Assembly: GCA_046704255.1 (NCBI GenBank)
Contig: JBJKSH010000025.1
Coordinates: 43,303-107,302 of the forward strand
Direction of reading: 5' to 3'
Source of the DNA: FEN-1297 sp046704255
GTDB taxonomy: Bacteria; Bacteroidota; Ignavibacteria; Ignavibacteriales; Ignavibacteriaceae
Length of the DNA stretch: 64,000 nucleotides
Shown here: positions 9,027 to 17,948 of the stretch, piece by piece
How positions within the stretch are numbered: position 1 is the first letter of the stretch
How the letters are laid out: every line of letters begins with the position of its first letter
Program-made: the position numbers and the translations under genes
The notes under the pieces: model-generated
What the model saw: the letters and a program-made list of their open reading frames with translations, nothing else
Told to the model about the DNA's origin: nothing
Databases searched by the model: none

Positions 9027-9519
9027 ATATGTGGTTACACTTAACAATAAGAAAAGAACGGTATCGTATTCCGGAAATTCAAAAGTTGTACTGGAAGGTA
9101 AAGAATTTGACTGCGAGCTGCTACATTTAAACAGCCAAACATATATATTAAAGATAAACGATCGTTTTTATGAAGCATCTTCCGGCCGGTATGATAACGG
9201 AAATTTAATCCTGCTGATTGACGGGAATCGTTTTGAAGCAGCAATAAAGACCACACTGCAGGAAAAAGCAAGTTCTCTTCTTAATCAAAGTGAGTCGTTT
9301 AATAAAAAAACAGATGTAAAAGCACCTATGCCCGGCATGGTTTTGAAGGTTAATAAAAAAGCCGGCGACAAAATAGAACAAGGTGAAACAATAGTTATAC
9401 TGGAAGCAATGAAAATGGAAAACGATCTTCGTGCCCCGGTTGGTGGAGAATTGAAAGAGATTTTAGTTGAAGAAGGAACTGCGGTTGATAAGGGTGCAAT
9501 TTTATTTACGATTGAATAA
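9019..9519 (+). CDS. Biotin carboxyl carrier protein (biotin/lipoyl attachment domain)
   Basis: 166 residues. An N-terminal beta-rich part of about 85 residues is followed by a short linker and a biotinyl domain from APMPGMVLKVN to the end. Lys132 in EAMKMEN is the biotinylation site. The short pre-domain and lack of an Ala/Pro linker resemble carrier proteins of propionyl/methylmalonyl-CoA or oxaloacetate-type carboxylases more than E. coli AccB. The start overlaps the end of the biotin carboxylase gene, so the two are coupled. Confidence 0.88.
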   Translation: MSEYVVTLNNKKRTVSYSGNSKVVLEGKEFDCELLHLNSQTYILKINDRFYEASSGRYDNGNLILLIDGNRFEAAIKTTLQEKASSLLNQSESFNKKTDVKAPMPGMVLKVNKKAGDKIEQGETIVILEAMKMENDLRAPVGGELKEILVEEGTAVDKGAILFTIE

Positions 9520-9542
9520 TCAACTAATGTTACTCAGATTTT

Positions 9543-9611
9543 GGGAATAATGGAGTAGTGAGTAATGCGATAGGCCAAATTTATTTCATTACTCCATCAT
9601 CATGCTATTCC
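9543..9611. repeat. Imperfect intergenic palindrome
   Basis: GGAATA...GGAGTA...GTAATG (from 9543) is mirrored by CATTACTCC...GCTATTCC (ending 9611). No T run follows, so it is more like a dispersed palindromic repeat than a terminator. The rest of the 179-bp gap shows nothing else. Confidence 0.4.
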
Positions 9612-9698
9612 AAAGAGTATTGTTTGCGTAATGTATGTAATTAAATTAACTTAAATACTTAAAAAATAAATTAATAAAACCAATAATGCGGAGGTTAA

Positions 9699-10943
9699 GT
9701 GAAAGTAAAATCGGTAGCTTTCTTATTCATCTTTACTTTGCTTGTAAGCAAAGCTTTCGCCGGCGGTTTTCAGTTGAACGAGCACAACGCCAAAGCGATG
9801 GCAATGGGCGGCGCTTTTACCGCAATTGCCAACGACCCGTCTGCACTTTATTTTAACGGCGCAGGCATTCTTCAATTCGGTGGCACTCACTTTATGCTTG
9901 GTACAACTATGATCTCTCCTGTCTTTTCTTTTAGAGGAGTAACACCGGCAGTTACACAATATGACGCAAAAAAATTATCTTTTTTCCCCACTCATTTTTA
10001 TGCGACTCATAGAATAAATGATGATTTTGCCGTTGGTCTGGCATTCGACAGCCCGTTCGGCTTAGGAAGTGAATGGCCGGACAACTGGGTTGGTAAATAT
10101 CTGGCAATTAAAACTTCTTTACAGGTTTTTGATATATCCCCGGTTGTTGCTTACAAAGTTACGGATAATCTTTTTGTAAGCGCTGCTTTTGTTTACAGCT
10201 TTGCAAATGTAGACATTACGCAAAAGGCTCCTCAAACTCCGTTTGCCGGAGATGCTTTTACTTCACTTTCCGGGAAAGATAACTCTGCTTTCGGTTATAA
10301 CTTAGGGGTTTTGTATAAGCCTGTTGAAGGTTTGTCTTTTGGAGTTTCTTTCCATAGCCAGATTAATTATAAATTTAAAGGAACTGCAACCACTACCGGG
10401 GCTAAGCAATTAGCCGCATTGCTGCCTAACGGAGATGTAACGGCGCAATTAAAGACACCTTACAATTTGGTCTTTGGCGCTGCATACGATGTAATTCCTC
10501 AGCTAAAAATAAGCGCAGATGTTCAACTGGTTGGCTGGTCTAGCTATGATACTTTAAAAGTTGATTTCTCCAATCCACAATATACAGATATTTCCAGCCC
10601 GCGCAATTATAAAAATTCTTATATATTAAGATTTGGTGCAGACTATAAACTTCTGCCGGAACTTGCTGTACTCGGCGGAATTTATTATGATAAAAGCCCG
10701 GTAGATCCGCAGTATGTTAATCCCTCATTACCGGATGCAAACCGTTTGGGATTTAGCATAGGTGTTGATTATAAACTTACAAATAACCTGCAGGTAAGCG
10801 CCGGTTATTTATTCATTAGAAGTGCACAAACCACAGTTACGGATTCGCAGGAATATTATACCGGTGAAAGCAAAAGCGGTTTTAACGGTACCTATAATGC
10901 TTATGCTAATCTTGTATCGTTAACACTTTCTTATGGTTTATAA
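9699..10943 (+). CDS. OmpP1/FadL/TodX-type outer-membrane transport protein
   Basis: 414 residues with a signal peptide (MKVKSVAFLFIFTLLVSKAFA) directly followed by the FadL hatch signature GGFQLNEHNAKAMAMGGAFTA and DPSALYFN. The rest is a series of amphipathic beta strands ending in an aromatic-containing strand (LVSLTLSYGL), as expected for a 14-strand barrel. The family moves hydrophobic substrates such as fatty acids or aromatics across the outer membrane. Start is GTG with a strong GGAGG. It forms a pair with the GDSL lipoprotein 20 bp downstream. Confidence 0.88.
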   Translation: MKVKSVAFLFIFTLLVSKAFAGGFQLNEHNAKAMAMGGAFTAIANDPSALYFNGAGILQFGGTHFMLGTTMISPVFSFRGVTPAVTQYDAKKLSFFPTHFYATHRINDDFAVGLAFDSPFGLGSEWPDNWVGKYLAIKTSLQVFDISPVVAYKVTDNLFVSAAFVYSFANVDITQKAPQTPFAGDAFTSLSGKDNSAFGYNLGVLYKPVEGLSFGVSFHSQINYKFKGTATTTGAKQLAALLPNGDVTAQLKTPYNLVFGAAYDVIPQLKISADVQLVGWSSYDTLKVDFSNPQYTDISSPRNYKNSYILRFGADYKLLPELAVLGGIYYDKSPVDPQYVNPSLPDANRLGFSIGVDYKLTNNLQVSAGYLFIRSAQTTVTDSQEYYTGESKSGFNGTYNAYANLVSLTLSYGL

Positions 10944-10963
10944 TTTAACGAAGGAAATTTAAA

Positions 10964-12397
10964 ATGAAAAAAATAATAACATTTATATTAAGTGCTGCCG
11001 TTCTGGTTTTTCTATATTCCGGCTGCGAGGATAAGACGAATTTAACCGGCCCCAGCCCGGTAAGCGGAAATGCCAACTTAACAACACTCGTTACAATCGG
11101 CAACAGCCTTACTGCCGGTTATCAATCGGGTGCATTATATGAAAGTGCACAGCAATATTCTTACGGAAATCAGATTGCCGGGCAGGTTGGCGCTAAATTC
11201 GAACAGCCTCTTATTTCCGATCCCGGAATTGGTGAAAGGATGGAAATCGGATCATTCGATTTGGCAAAAAATGAAATTACTATAATTTATAATACTAAAC
11301 AGGGAACACCTGTAAACGCCGGATATAAATATCCTTATAATAACCTTGGCGTTCCGGGTGCGCTTCTTTACGATGTACTTAATGCTACAAGTTCAACTAC
11401 CTGTGCATCGTACCTGGCAGCAAAAACACCTAATCCGTATTTTGATTTTATTCTAAGAAATATGGGAACCCAATTTTCACAGGCAAAAGCATTGCATCCC
11501 ACCTTTGTAACTTTGTGGATAGGAAATAATGATATTTTAAATTATGCAATTTACGGAGGAACTGTACAGTATACTCCCACAAGTAATTTTACAGCGATGT
11601 ATACTCAATTAGCAGACAGTATTGCATCATTGGGTGCCAAGGTTGTTGTTGCTAACATACCGGATGTTGCTGCTATTCCGTATTTTACAACTGTAGGAAC
11701 ATTCCTTGCAGTAGAAACTCCGTGGGCATTATTAAAATTATCCGGGGCACCGGGAATCTTTTATCAAAAGCATGGTGAAACTGTTGCTACAGGTGTTGCG
11801 GATTCAGTAAGTTTATTAACAGGACAGGTATTGTTTACTCTGCCGGGGCTTGTTTATGCACCATTAATTGGTAAGCCTACAGGTCAATTTTATAGGGATA
11901 ATCATTATCCTGCATTACCACCTGGAATTGATACTACAAAACCGTTTGGCCTGCACCCTCAAAATCCTTGGCCGGATGCCTTAACTTTGGACCCGTCTGA
12001 AATTTCCACTGTTGTTACAACAACTGCAGATTATAATAATTCCATCGCTACTTTAGCTTCAAAATTCGGCTTTGGATTAGTTGATATAAACTCAATCTTT
12101 AACGGGATAAGGGCAAAAGATTTTACCGGCGGTGTGTATTATAACGGCGTTCATTTTACTACTACTTATATTACCGGCGGCTTGTTCGGATTAGATGGAA
12201 TACATCCGACAGACCAGGGACAGGCGATTATTGCAAATGAATTTATAAAAGTTATCAACGCAAAATTCAATGCGCATATTCCGGAGATTGATGTATCTGC
12301 AATACCAAGCAGTATTATACTAGCAAAGAAAAGCCTGCTTGCAAGTCCGGCAAAAGTATATTTTGAACCGGGCTCATTTAAACATTTATTTTACTGA
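10964..12397 (+). CDS. SGNH/GDSL hydrolase family lipoprotein
   Basis: 477 residues. A lipoprotein signal (lipobox YSGC, Cys about residue 21) is followed by an SGNH esterase: block I TIGNSLTAGY with the catalytic Ser, block III LWIGNNDIL, and block V DGIHPTDQG with the catalytic Asp-His. A large insertion lies between blocks III and V. It would sit on the outer membrane or in the periplasm and hydrolyse ester-linked lipids or polysaccharide esters. Pairing with a FadL-type porin suggests release and uptake of an acyl product; that link is inference. Confidence 0.85.
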   Translation: MKKIITFILSAAVLVFLYSGCEDKTNLTGPSPVSGNANLTTLVTIGNSLTAGYQSGALYESAQQYSYGNQIAGQVGAKFEQPLISDPGIGERMEIGSFDLAKNEITIIYNTKQGTPVNAGYKYPYNNLGVPGALLYDVLNATSSTTCASYLAAKTPNPYFDFILRNMGTQFSQAKALHPTFVTLWIGNNDILNYAIYGGTVQYTPTSNFTAMYTQLADSIASLGAKVVVANIPDVAAIPYFTTVGTFLAVETPWALLKLSGAPGIFYQKHGETVATGVADSVSLLTGQVLFTLPGLVYAPLIGKPTGQFYRDNHYPALPPGIDTTKPFGLHPQNPWPDALTLDPSEISTVVTTTADYNNSIATLASKFGFGLVDINSIFNGIRAKDFTGGVYYNGVHFTTTYITGGLFGLDGIHPTDQGQAIIANEFIKVINAKFNAHIPEIDVSAIPSSIILAKKSLLASPAKVYFEPGSFKHLFY

Positions 12398-12410
12398 AAA
12401 TTAAATAAGT

Positions 12411-12466
12411 AAAGCCTTCAAAAAGTTCGGTTAAAATTTTATCACTGAACTTGAAGGCTTTTTTAA
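12411..12466 (+). terminator. Rho-independent terminator after the FadL-GDSL pair
   Basis: The stem AAGCCTTCAA / TTGAAGGCTT (12412-12421 with 12451-12460) is extended inward by AGTTC/GAACT and followed by a T run. It lies between the GDSL gene and the SPOR lipoprotein gene. Confidence 0.85.
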
Positions 12467-12480
12467 TTATTTTTTTTAAC

Positions 12481-12942
12481 ATGAAATTCAAACCATACTA
12501 TTTATTTGTTATACCGGTTTTGGGGTTTATATTTGTTTCATGCTCAACTACCCAAAAAACAACGGGAACACAGTTGAGTGATACTACAGGTGTAAGCCCA
12601 AAAGATACGGTTTTTGTATTCGATAAAGTACCGCCGCAGGTTCCTGCAAAACAGGATAGAGAAACCACACCGGAAAATAATGATCAATCTAACCTGGAGG
12701 TTACTTATTATGTCGTTCAAATAGGTGCTTTTTCAACAAAGGAAAGAGCTGAAGAATTTGCTGCCGAAAGCAGGAAGAAAATTAGCAATAAAGTAATAGT
12801 ATCTTTTGACCCTTTATTAAATTTATATGTTGTTCAGTTAAGCACTCATTATAATTCTCACAAAGATGCCGAGGATGTAAGAAACGAACTTTGGAAGAAC
12901 GGCGAGTTTAAGGATGCCTGGATTGTAAGCGGACAAAAATGA
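12481..12942 (+). CDS. SPOR domain lipoprotein
   Basis: 153 residues. The start ATG at 12481 gives a lipoprotein signal with lipobox at VSCS; an upstream in-frame TTG at 12451 lies inside the terminator stem and is rejected. A Ser/Thr/Pro-rich linker (about 20-75) leads to a SPOR domain beginning YYVVQIGAFSTKERAEEFA and ending DAWIV. SPOR domains bind denuded glycan strands at division sites. It stands alone between a terminator and ssb. Confidence 0.87.
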   Translation: MKFKPYYLFVIPVLGFIFVSCSTTQKTTGTQLSDTTGVSPKDTVFVFDKVPPQVPAKQDRETTPENNDQSNLEVTYYVVQIGAFSTKERAEEFAAESRKKISNKVIVSFDPLLNLYVVQLSTHYNSHKDAEDVRNELWKNGEFKDAWIVSGQK

Positions 12943-12950
12943 TAAAATTA

Positions 12951-12979
12951 TTTACGGATAATAGTATTTTTTTTATAGA
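12951..12979 (+). promoter_or_regulatory. Candidate promoter for ssb
   Basis: TTTACG (12951-12956), a 17-bp spacer and TATAGA (12974-12979), 70 bp upstream of the ssb ATG. Each hexamer matches the sigma70 consensus at four of six positions, so this is a weak call. Confidence 0.3.
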
Positions 12980-13048
12980 ATAGTTATATTGAATTGTAAT
13001 TAAGAAAACATTTAAGCCAAGAACTCACAAATAAAATTGGGAGGTAAG

Positions 13049-13477
13049 ATGTCCTTTTCTTTAAATAGAATTATGCTCATCGGAAATCTAGGGCGGGATG
13101 CTGAAACTCGCTTTACAACGAGTAACATCTCTGTAACAAGTTTTTCAATGGCCACTACCAGAAGCTATAAAGATAAAGATGGTAACTGGCAGAACGAAAC
13201 TACGTGGCATAATATTGTCGGTTTTAATTTGTCCGACTATTATAAGGAAAATCTTAAAAAAGGTAAGAAGTTTTATATTGAAGGAAGGCTTTCCAAGAGG
13301 GATTATACTGATAAAGAAGGGATTAAACGCTTTACGAGTGAAGTAATAATTGAGAGGTTAATTCCGCTGGAAGCTTCGGGAGGAGGAGATTCTTCTTCGT
13401 ATGAAAATCATTCTGCCGCCGGAGAGGTTGGTGAGCCGGATATTCAAACTGCGAACAATGAAGATCTCCCGTTCTAA
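13049..13477 (+). CDS. ssb: Single-stranded DNA-binding protein
   Basis: 142 residues. The OB fold starts FSLNRIMLIGNLGRDAETR, includes the WHNIVGF strand, and the acidic tail ends with NEDLPF, a variant of the DDDIPF partner-binding tip. The ATG at 13049 follows GGGAGGT with good spacing; a longer reading from TTG at 13037 would begin inside that ribosome site and is rejected. SSB coats single-stranded DNA in replication and repair. A GldE-like gene follows by 57 bp, the ssb-gldE order known from Bacteroidota. Confidence 0.96.
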   Translation: MSFSLNRIMLIGNLGRDAETRFTTSNISVTSFSMATTRSYKDKDGNWQNETTWHNIVGFNLSDYYKENLKKGKKFYIEGRLSKRDYTDKEGIKRFTSEVIIERLIPLEASGGGDSSSYENHSAAGEVGEPDIQTANNEDLPF

Positions 13478-13534
13478 ATTATAAATGCAGGAAGGCTGAC
13501 AGGTTTGTATAACAATACAGGGCAAAAATAATTT

Positions 13535-14824
13535 TTGAATTTAAGCTGGCACTATAAACTGCTTCTTTTAATTTTATTGTTTTTTTTATCGGCTTTTTTT
13601 TCAGGCTCGGAAGTAGCATTATTTTCGCTTAACAAAAAAAAATTAAAAAGCATGCCCGGTAAAAATTCATTAAGCACCAGGTACCTGCTCAACTTGCTTG
13701 AATTTCCCAGAAGATTATTAGTTACCATTTTAATCGGCAATACTATAGTTAATGTAGCGGCATCTATAATTGCCGTTTCCTTAGCAATGGATTATTCGGC
13801 TGTATCCGATTTATCAGTAAATCTTGTACTATCTCTTCAAATAATAATTTTAACTATTTTAATAGTAATTTTCGGGGAGTTAATTCCAAAAGTTTGGGCT
13901 TCCGGCAAACCGTTATCCTTTGCAAAAACTGTTGCAGTTCCTCTTTACTGGATAAATGTTATACTTTACCCGGTAGCGGAAACGCTAACAGAAAGTATAA
14001 GGATGCTGGTATCAGGGCTAAAATTCGATAAAGCCAAATCGGTTATTCTGCCGGATGAAATTCCCGAGCTTACGGATTTAAGCCATGAGCGCGGAAGTAT
14101 AGTTAAAAAAGAACAGGGTTTAATAAACAGCATTGTAAGCTTTAGGCTTGTAACGGCACACGAAGTTATGACTCCCAGGGTAGATATTATATCAGTTTCA
14201 TCAGATTTAAATTTCAACGAAATCCTTAATATAATAACTTCATCCGGGCACAGTAGAATTCCCTTATACGAAGATAATTTGGATAAAATTATTGGTATAT
14301 TATATGCGAAGGATTTATTGCCGTATTTAAGGAACGATGAATTAAGAAGAAATTTATTCCTTCCGGGAATAGCTAGAAAAGCTATGTATATTCCTAGCTC
14401 AAAAAAAATAGATGAGCTTTTGTATGAATTCCAGGAAAACAAAATGCACATGGCAATTGTAGTAGATGAATACGGGGGTACCGCCGGTTTAATTACACTT
14501 GAAGATATAATCGAAGAAATTATCGGCGAGATAAGGGATGAGTATGATAAGGAAGAAAATGTTTTTACAAAATTAAAAGATGGTAATTTTTTAGTCCTTG
14601 GAAAAATTCCTTTTGATGAGTTAAATGATCTGCTGGGAATGAAGTTACTTACAAACGATGAAGAATTTGAGACACTTGGCGGTTTTATTCTGAACCAGGC
14701 AGGCCATATACCTAAAGAAGGTTATACTTTCCGGCTGGAAAATTATAAATTTACGGTTAAAGAAGTTGTAAATAAAAGGATAAAAAAAGTACTAATTGAA
14801 TATCTTCCCGTAAACAATAATTAA
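13535..14824 (+). CDS. CNNM-domain/CBS hemolysin-family protein, GldE-like
   Basis: 429 residues. An N-terminal DUF21/CNNM membrane domain (about 1-175, opening with LLLILLFFLSAFFSGSEVAL) precedes a tandem CBS pair (about 205-340, with MTPRVDII and the VVDEYGGTAGLITLEDIIEE block) and a C-terminal CorC/HlyC domain (about 350-425). Such proteins handle Mg2+/cation transport. In Bacteroidota the homologue behind ssb is GldE, which supports gliding/T9SS function. No gldD follows here, so the GldE role is inference. The start TTG lacks a clear ribosome site. Confidence 0.85.
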   Translation: MNLSWHYKLLLLILLFFLSAFFSGSEVALFSLNKKKLKSMPGKNSLSTRYLLNLLEFPRRLLVTILIGNTIVNVAASIIAVSLAMDYSAVSDLSVNLVLSLQIIILTILIVIFGELIPKVWASGKPLSFAKTVAVPLYWINVILYPVAETLTESIRMLVSGLKFDKAKSVILPDEIPELTDLSHERGSIVKKEQGLINSIVSFRLVTAHEVMTPRVDIISVSSDLNFNEILNIITSSGHSRIPLYEDNLDKIIGILYAKDLLPYLRNDELRRNLFLPGIARKAMYIPSSKKIDELLYEFQENKMHMAIVVDEYGGTAGLITLEDIIEEIIGEIRDEYDKEENVFTKLKDGNFLVLGKIPFDELNDLLGMKLLTNDEEFETLGGFILNQAGHIPKEGYTFRLENYKFTVKEVVNKRIKKVLIEYLPVNNN

Positions 14825-14825
14825 A

Positions 14826-15176
14826 ATGAAAAAAGGCTGTTTTATAAAATCGGTAATAATTTTAACAATAGTTACGGCCGGTATTCTTTATATTGTTAAT
14901 CATAAATTAGATCAATTCATTTTTGATCCCGGCAAAAAGATGATTGCAAATCAGATAAACAGCGAACTGGACTATGTTAAAGAATCGCCTGAAAAAGATT
15001 CATTAAAAGCATTAATTAATAATTACGTGGAAAGTATAAAATCTGTTAAAAATCTTTCGGATAAATCGTTTGAAATTTTTGTGGATTCGGTAAAGGCTGC
15101 TGTTAGAGACAGCATAATAAATAAAAGAGAATATAAATCACTTTCCAGAATTTTAAAGAGAAGACATTTAGAATGA
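14826..15176 (+). CDS. Small hypothetical protein with one N-terminal membrane span
   Basis: 116 residues, not recognised. A membrane span or uncleaved signal (SVIILTIVTAGILYIV, residues 9-24) is followed by a charged, helical extracytoplasmic part. It starts 1 nt after the GldE-like gene and its end overlaps the ATG of the MCE protein (ATGA), so it belongs to the same operon. Position suggests an envelope role, perhaps with the MCE protein; sequence alone does not show one. Confidence 0.7.
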   Translation: MKKGCFIKSVIILTIVTAGILYIVNHKLDQFIFDPGKKMIANQINSELDYVKESPEKDSLKALINNYVESIKSVKNLSDKSFEIFVDSVKAAVRDSIINKREYKSLSRILKRRHLE

Positions 15177-16087
15177 AAGATCAAAGAAAAACTGAAGCAA
15201 AGGTTGGCGTAACCGTTATAGCCGCCGTACTACTCCTGTTATGGATAATAGGATGGGCAAAAAATTTTAGCTTTTCATCAAACCGGAATACGGTTCATAT
15301 AGAATTTAAAAACGCATCCGGGTTGGAAGTTGGAGACTATATAACCGTTAACGGTGTTAGGGAAGGAAACGTTGAGAATATTAAAATTGAAAATGATAAA
15401 GTTATGGTTACCGCTTCCTTAAATAATCAAATTAAATTACGAAAGGATGCAACCTTTTCCATACAAATGGTAGACCTGATGGGTGGGAAGAAAATTGAAG
15501 TTAATCCCGGCATTTCAAATCAACCTCTGGATTATAGTAAAATTCAAGAAGGAAGTTTCTCATCGGATATTCCTGCGGTTATGTCGCTGGTAGGTTCTAT
15601 GCAGGATGACATAGTCTCTACACTTAAAGAAGTTAAAATCAGCTTAACTTCGCTAAACAATTATTTAACAGATAAAAAATTTAATAGTAATATTAAACAA
15701 TCAATAAATAATTTAAGTGAACTGACTTCCAAATTAAATCTAATGATAGATGAAAACAGGAATGGAGTTAAACAACTGCTAACTTCCGGCGTTGAACTGA
15801 CAAATGAGACCAAAGATTTTATTGATAAAAACAAAGGTGAAATGGCATCCGGGCTTAAAGAAGCTAATAAAATATTGGCTAAGACAGATTCCCTTATGAC
15901 AAAACTAAATGAATTTACAAATGAAATTAAGAATAAGAAAAATAATATAGGCAAATTTATTTACGATAAACAATTTTACACTAATCTTACCCAAACAATA
16001 AAACAGGTAGATGAACTAACCGGCTTGCTTGTTGAGCAGCTTAAAAAAGAAGGGCTTAAAGTAGATGCTAAGATCCATTTATTCTAA
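15173..16087 (+). CDS. MlaD/MCE family lipid-transport protein
   Basis: 304 residues. One N-terminal membrane span (VGVTVIAAVLLLLWIIGWA) anchors a single MCE domain (about 40-120, with GLEVGDYITVNGVREGNVE), followed by a long helical region (about 130-300). MCE proteins form hexameric rings that carry phospholipids or other hydrophobic molecules across the periplasm with an MlaE/MlaF ABC transporter. No permease or ATPase gene is in this window. Its 3' end overlaps the gamma-glutamyltransferase start by 23 nt. Confidence 0.88.
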   Translation: MKDQRKTEAKVGVTVIAAVLLLLWIIGWAKNFSFSSNRNTVHIEFKNASGLEVGDYITVNGVREGNVENIKIENDKVMVTASLNNQIKLRKDATFSIQMVDLMGGKKIEVNPGISNQPLDYSKIQEGSFSSDIPAVMSLVGSMQDDIVSTLKEVKISLTSLNNYLTDKKFNSNIKQSINNLSELTSKLNLMIDENRNGVKQLLTSGVELTNETKDFIDKNKGEMASGLKEANKILAKTDSLMTKLNEFTNEIKNKKNNIGKFIYDKQFYTNLTQTIKQVDELTGLLVEQLKKEGLKVDAKIHLF

Positions 16088-17768
16088 ATTTTTTATAGTA
16101 ATTGCTTTATTAAATTTTAACTTTTCAATTACTTCCGCAGCATCCAAAGAACCTGTAAGGGCTAAAAACGGAATGGTTGTTTCCGCAAGTAAAATTGCCT
16201 CTGAAGTTGGTGTTGAGATTTTAAAGAAGGGAGGCAATGCTGTTGATGCCGGTGTTGCGGTTGGATTTGCACTTGCAGTTACATACCCTTTTGCCGGAAA
16301 TATTGGCGGAGGTGGATTTATGGTTATTCATCTAAAGAACGGAAAGAATACAACTATTGATTTTAGAGAAAAAGCACCGTTAAAAGCGTACCGGAATATG
16401 TTCCTTAATAAAAAGGGAGACTTTGTCCCGGCATTAAGTCAGCAAGGTGCTACATCTTCCGGCGTACCGGGCAGTGTAGCCGGATTACTACTAGCTTTAA
16501 AAAAATACGGAACTATGAAACTGCCGGAAGTAATCCAGCCCGCAATTGATCTGGCAAAGAACGGTTTTAAACTAGATTATAGTACTGCAGAATCTTTTAA
16601 AGAATATATGAAGTATTTTAAAAAGTATCCTGCAACTTTTAAGAAGTTTACTCACAACGGAAAATTGTACAAAGCGGGCGATATTTTTAAACAGCCGTAC
16701 CTTGCAAAAACTTTGGAAATGATTAAAGAAAAGGGAAGAGATGGCTTTTACAAGGGTAAAGTTGCGGAGATGCTTGTTAAACAAATCCAATCAATGGGAG
16801 GGTACATTACACAAAAAGATCTGGATTTGTATAAAGCGGTTGAGAGAAAACCTGTACTCGGCACTTACAGAGGATATGAAATTGTATCCATGCCTCCGCC
16901 AAGTTCCGGCGGCATTGCTTTGGTTGAACTTTTAAACATTCTCGAGAATTATCATTTTAAACAGGATGAATGGGGAAGCAGCGGATATATTCATAAGCTT
17001 GTTGAAGCGATGAAGTATGTATATGCCGACAGAACTCAATACCTTGGTGATTCCGATTTTTACCCGGTACCGGAAAAAGGATTAATTTCCAAAAAATATG
17101 CAAAAACAATTTTTGAAAAAATTAAGGTTTATGCGGTTCCGGCTAAGGATATAACTGAAGGCAAACCGCTAAATTACCAGGAAAGTAAAGAGACAACACA
17201 TTATTCTATTTACGATAAATACGGTAATGCAGTTAGTACAACTACAACCTTAAATTCCGGCTACGGATCTAAAATTGTTGTTAACGGTGCGGGATTTTTA
17301 CTTAATAATGAGATGGATGACTTCAGTGCAAAACCGGGAGTTCCCAATCAATTCGGTTTAAGAGGAAGTGAAGCTAATTCAATTGCACCTCAAAAAAGGA
17401 TGCTAAGCTCCATGACGCCGACAATTGTGTTAAAAAAAAATAAGCCTTATATTGTAATCGGTTCCCCCGGAGGATCGACTATAATTACGGTTGTGCTTCA
17501 GGTAATTTTAAATTGCATAGATTTTCACATGAATATTCAGCAGGCGATTGATTTGCCGCGAATACATGACCAATGGCTGCCTGACGAAATTTATACTGAA
17601 AAATTCGGTATGCCTCCGGATGTAAAAAATGCTCTTATTAAGATGGGATACAAGTTTGCCCCTACTACAAGTTTAGGCCTTGCGGAAGGAATAATGGTAG
17701 ATAACAAAGACGGAATGATTTACGGCGCTTCCGATCCGAGAGGTAGCGGTGCTGCGGTTGGATACTAA
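16065..17768 (+). CDS. ggt: Gamma-glutamyltransferase
   Basis: 567 residues, normal precursor length. A signal peptide (about 1-25) targets it to the periplasm. The precursor cleaves itself before Thr377 in ETTHYSIYD, and this Thr becomes the nucleophile of the small subunit. NGKNTTIDFREKAP carries the conserved Arg of the gamma-glutamyl site and GSPGGSTI is the small-subunit glycine loop. It hydrolyses or transfers the gamma-glutamyl group of glutathione and related peptides. Reading starts inside the end of the MCE gene. Confidence 0.95.
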   Translation: MLRSIYSKFFIVIALLNFNFSITSAASKEPVRAKNGMVVSASKIASEVGVEILKKGGNAVDAGVAVGFALAVTYPFAGNIGGGGFMVIHLKNGKNTTIDFREKAPLKAYRNMFLNKKGDFVPALSQQGATSSGVPGSVAGLLLALKKYGTMKLPEVIQPAIDLAKNGFKLDYSTAESFKEYMKYFKKYPATFKKFTHNGKLYKAGDIFKQPYLAKTLEMIKEKGRDGFYKGKVAEMLVKQIQSMGGYITQKDLDLYKAVERKPVLGTYRGYEIVSMPPPSSGGIALVELLNILENYHFKQDEWGSSGYIHKLVEAMKYVYADRTQYLGDSDFYPVPEKGLISKKYAKTIFEKIKVYAVPAKDITEGKPLNYQESKETTHYSIYDKYGNAVSTTTTLNSGYGSKIVVNGAGFLLNNEMDDFSAKPGVPNQFGLRGSEANSIAPQKRMLSSMTPTIVLKKNKPYIVIGSPGGSTIITVVLQVILNCIDFHMNIQQAIDLPRIHDQWLPDEIYTEKFGMPPDVKNALIKMGYKFAPTTSLGLAEGIMVDNKDGMIYGASDPRGSGAAVGY

Positions 17769-17807
17769 ATTCTAACCAAACATATTTGAAATTTGGAAAT
17801 CAAAATA

Positions 17808-17884
17808 ATTGAAAATTGAAGATTGAATATTGAGTATTCTTTTTAATTTTCAATAAACAACTCTCAATATTCAATTAGCAATCT
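17808..17884. repeat. AT-rich imperfect palindromic repeat, copy 1
   Basis: The left arm contains GATTGAATATTGAG and the right arm CTCAATATTCAATTAGCAATC, its near-perfect reverse complement. A related copy lies at 21784-21855. Both sit between genes near the edges of the 18-22 kb accessory patch. Confidence 0.5.
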
Positions 17885-17948
17885 GAGAGATTTCTTCTTA
17901 AATATTTTGTATTAAGATTCTAAGGAATAAATTTAACAGGAGTTACAG

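Noticed and set aside
12451..12480. Longer start (TTG) for the SPOR lipoprotein gene
   Set aside because: The added codons lie in the stem and T run of the preceding terminator and would hide the lipoprotein signal.
13037..13048. Longer start (TTG) for ssb
   Set aside because: It begins within the GGGAGGT ribosome site of the ATG at 13049.
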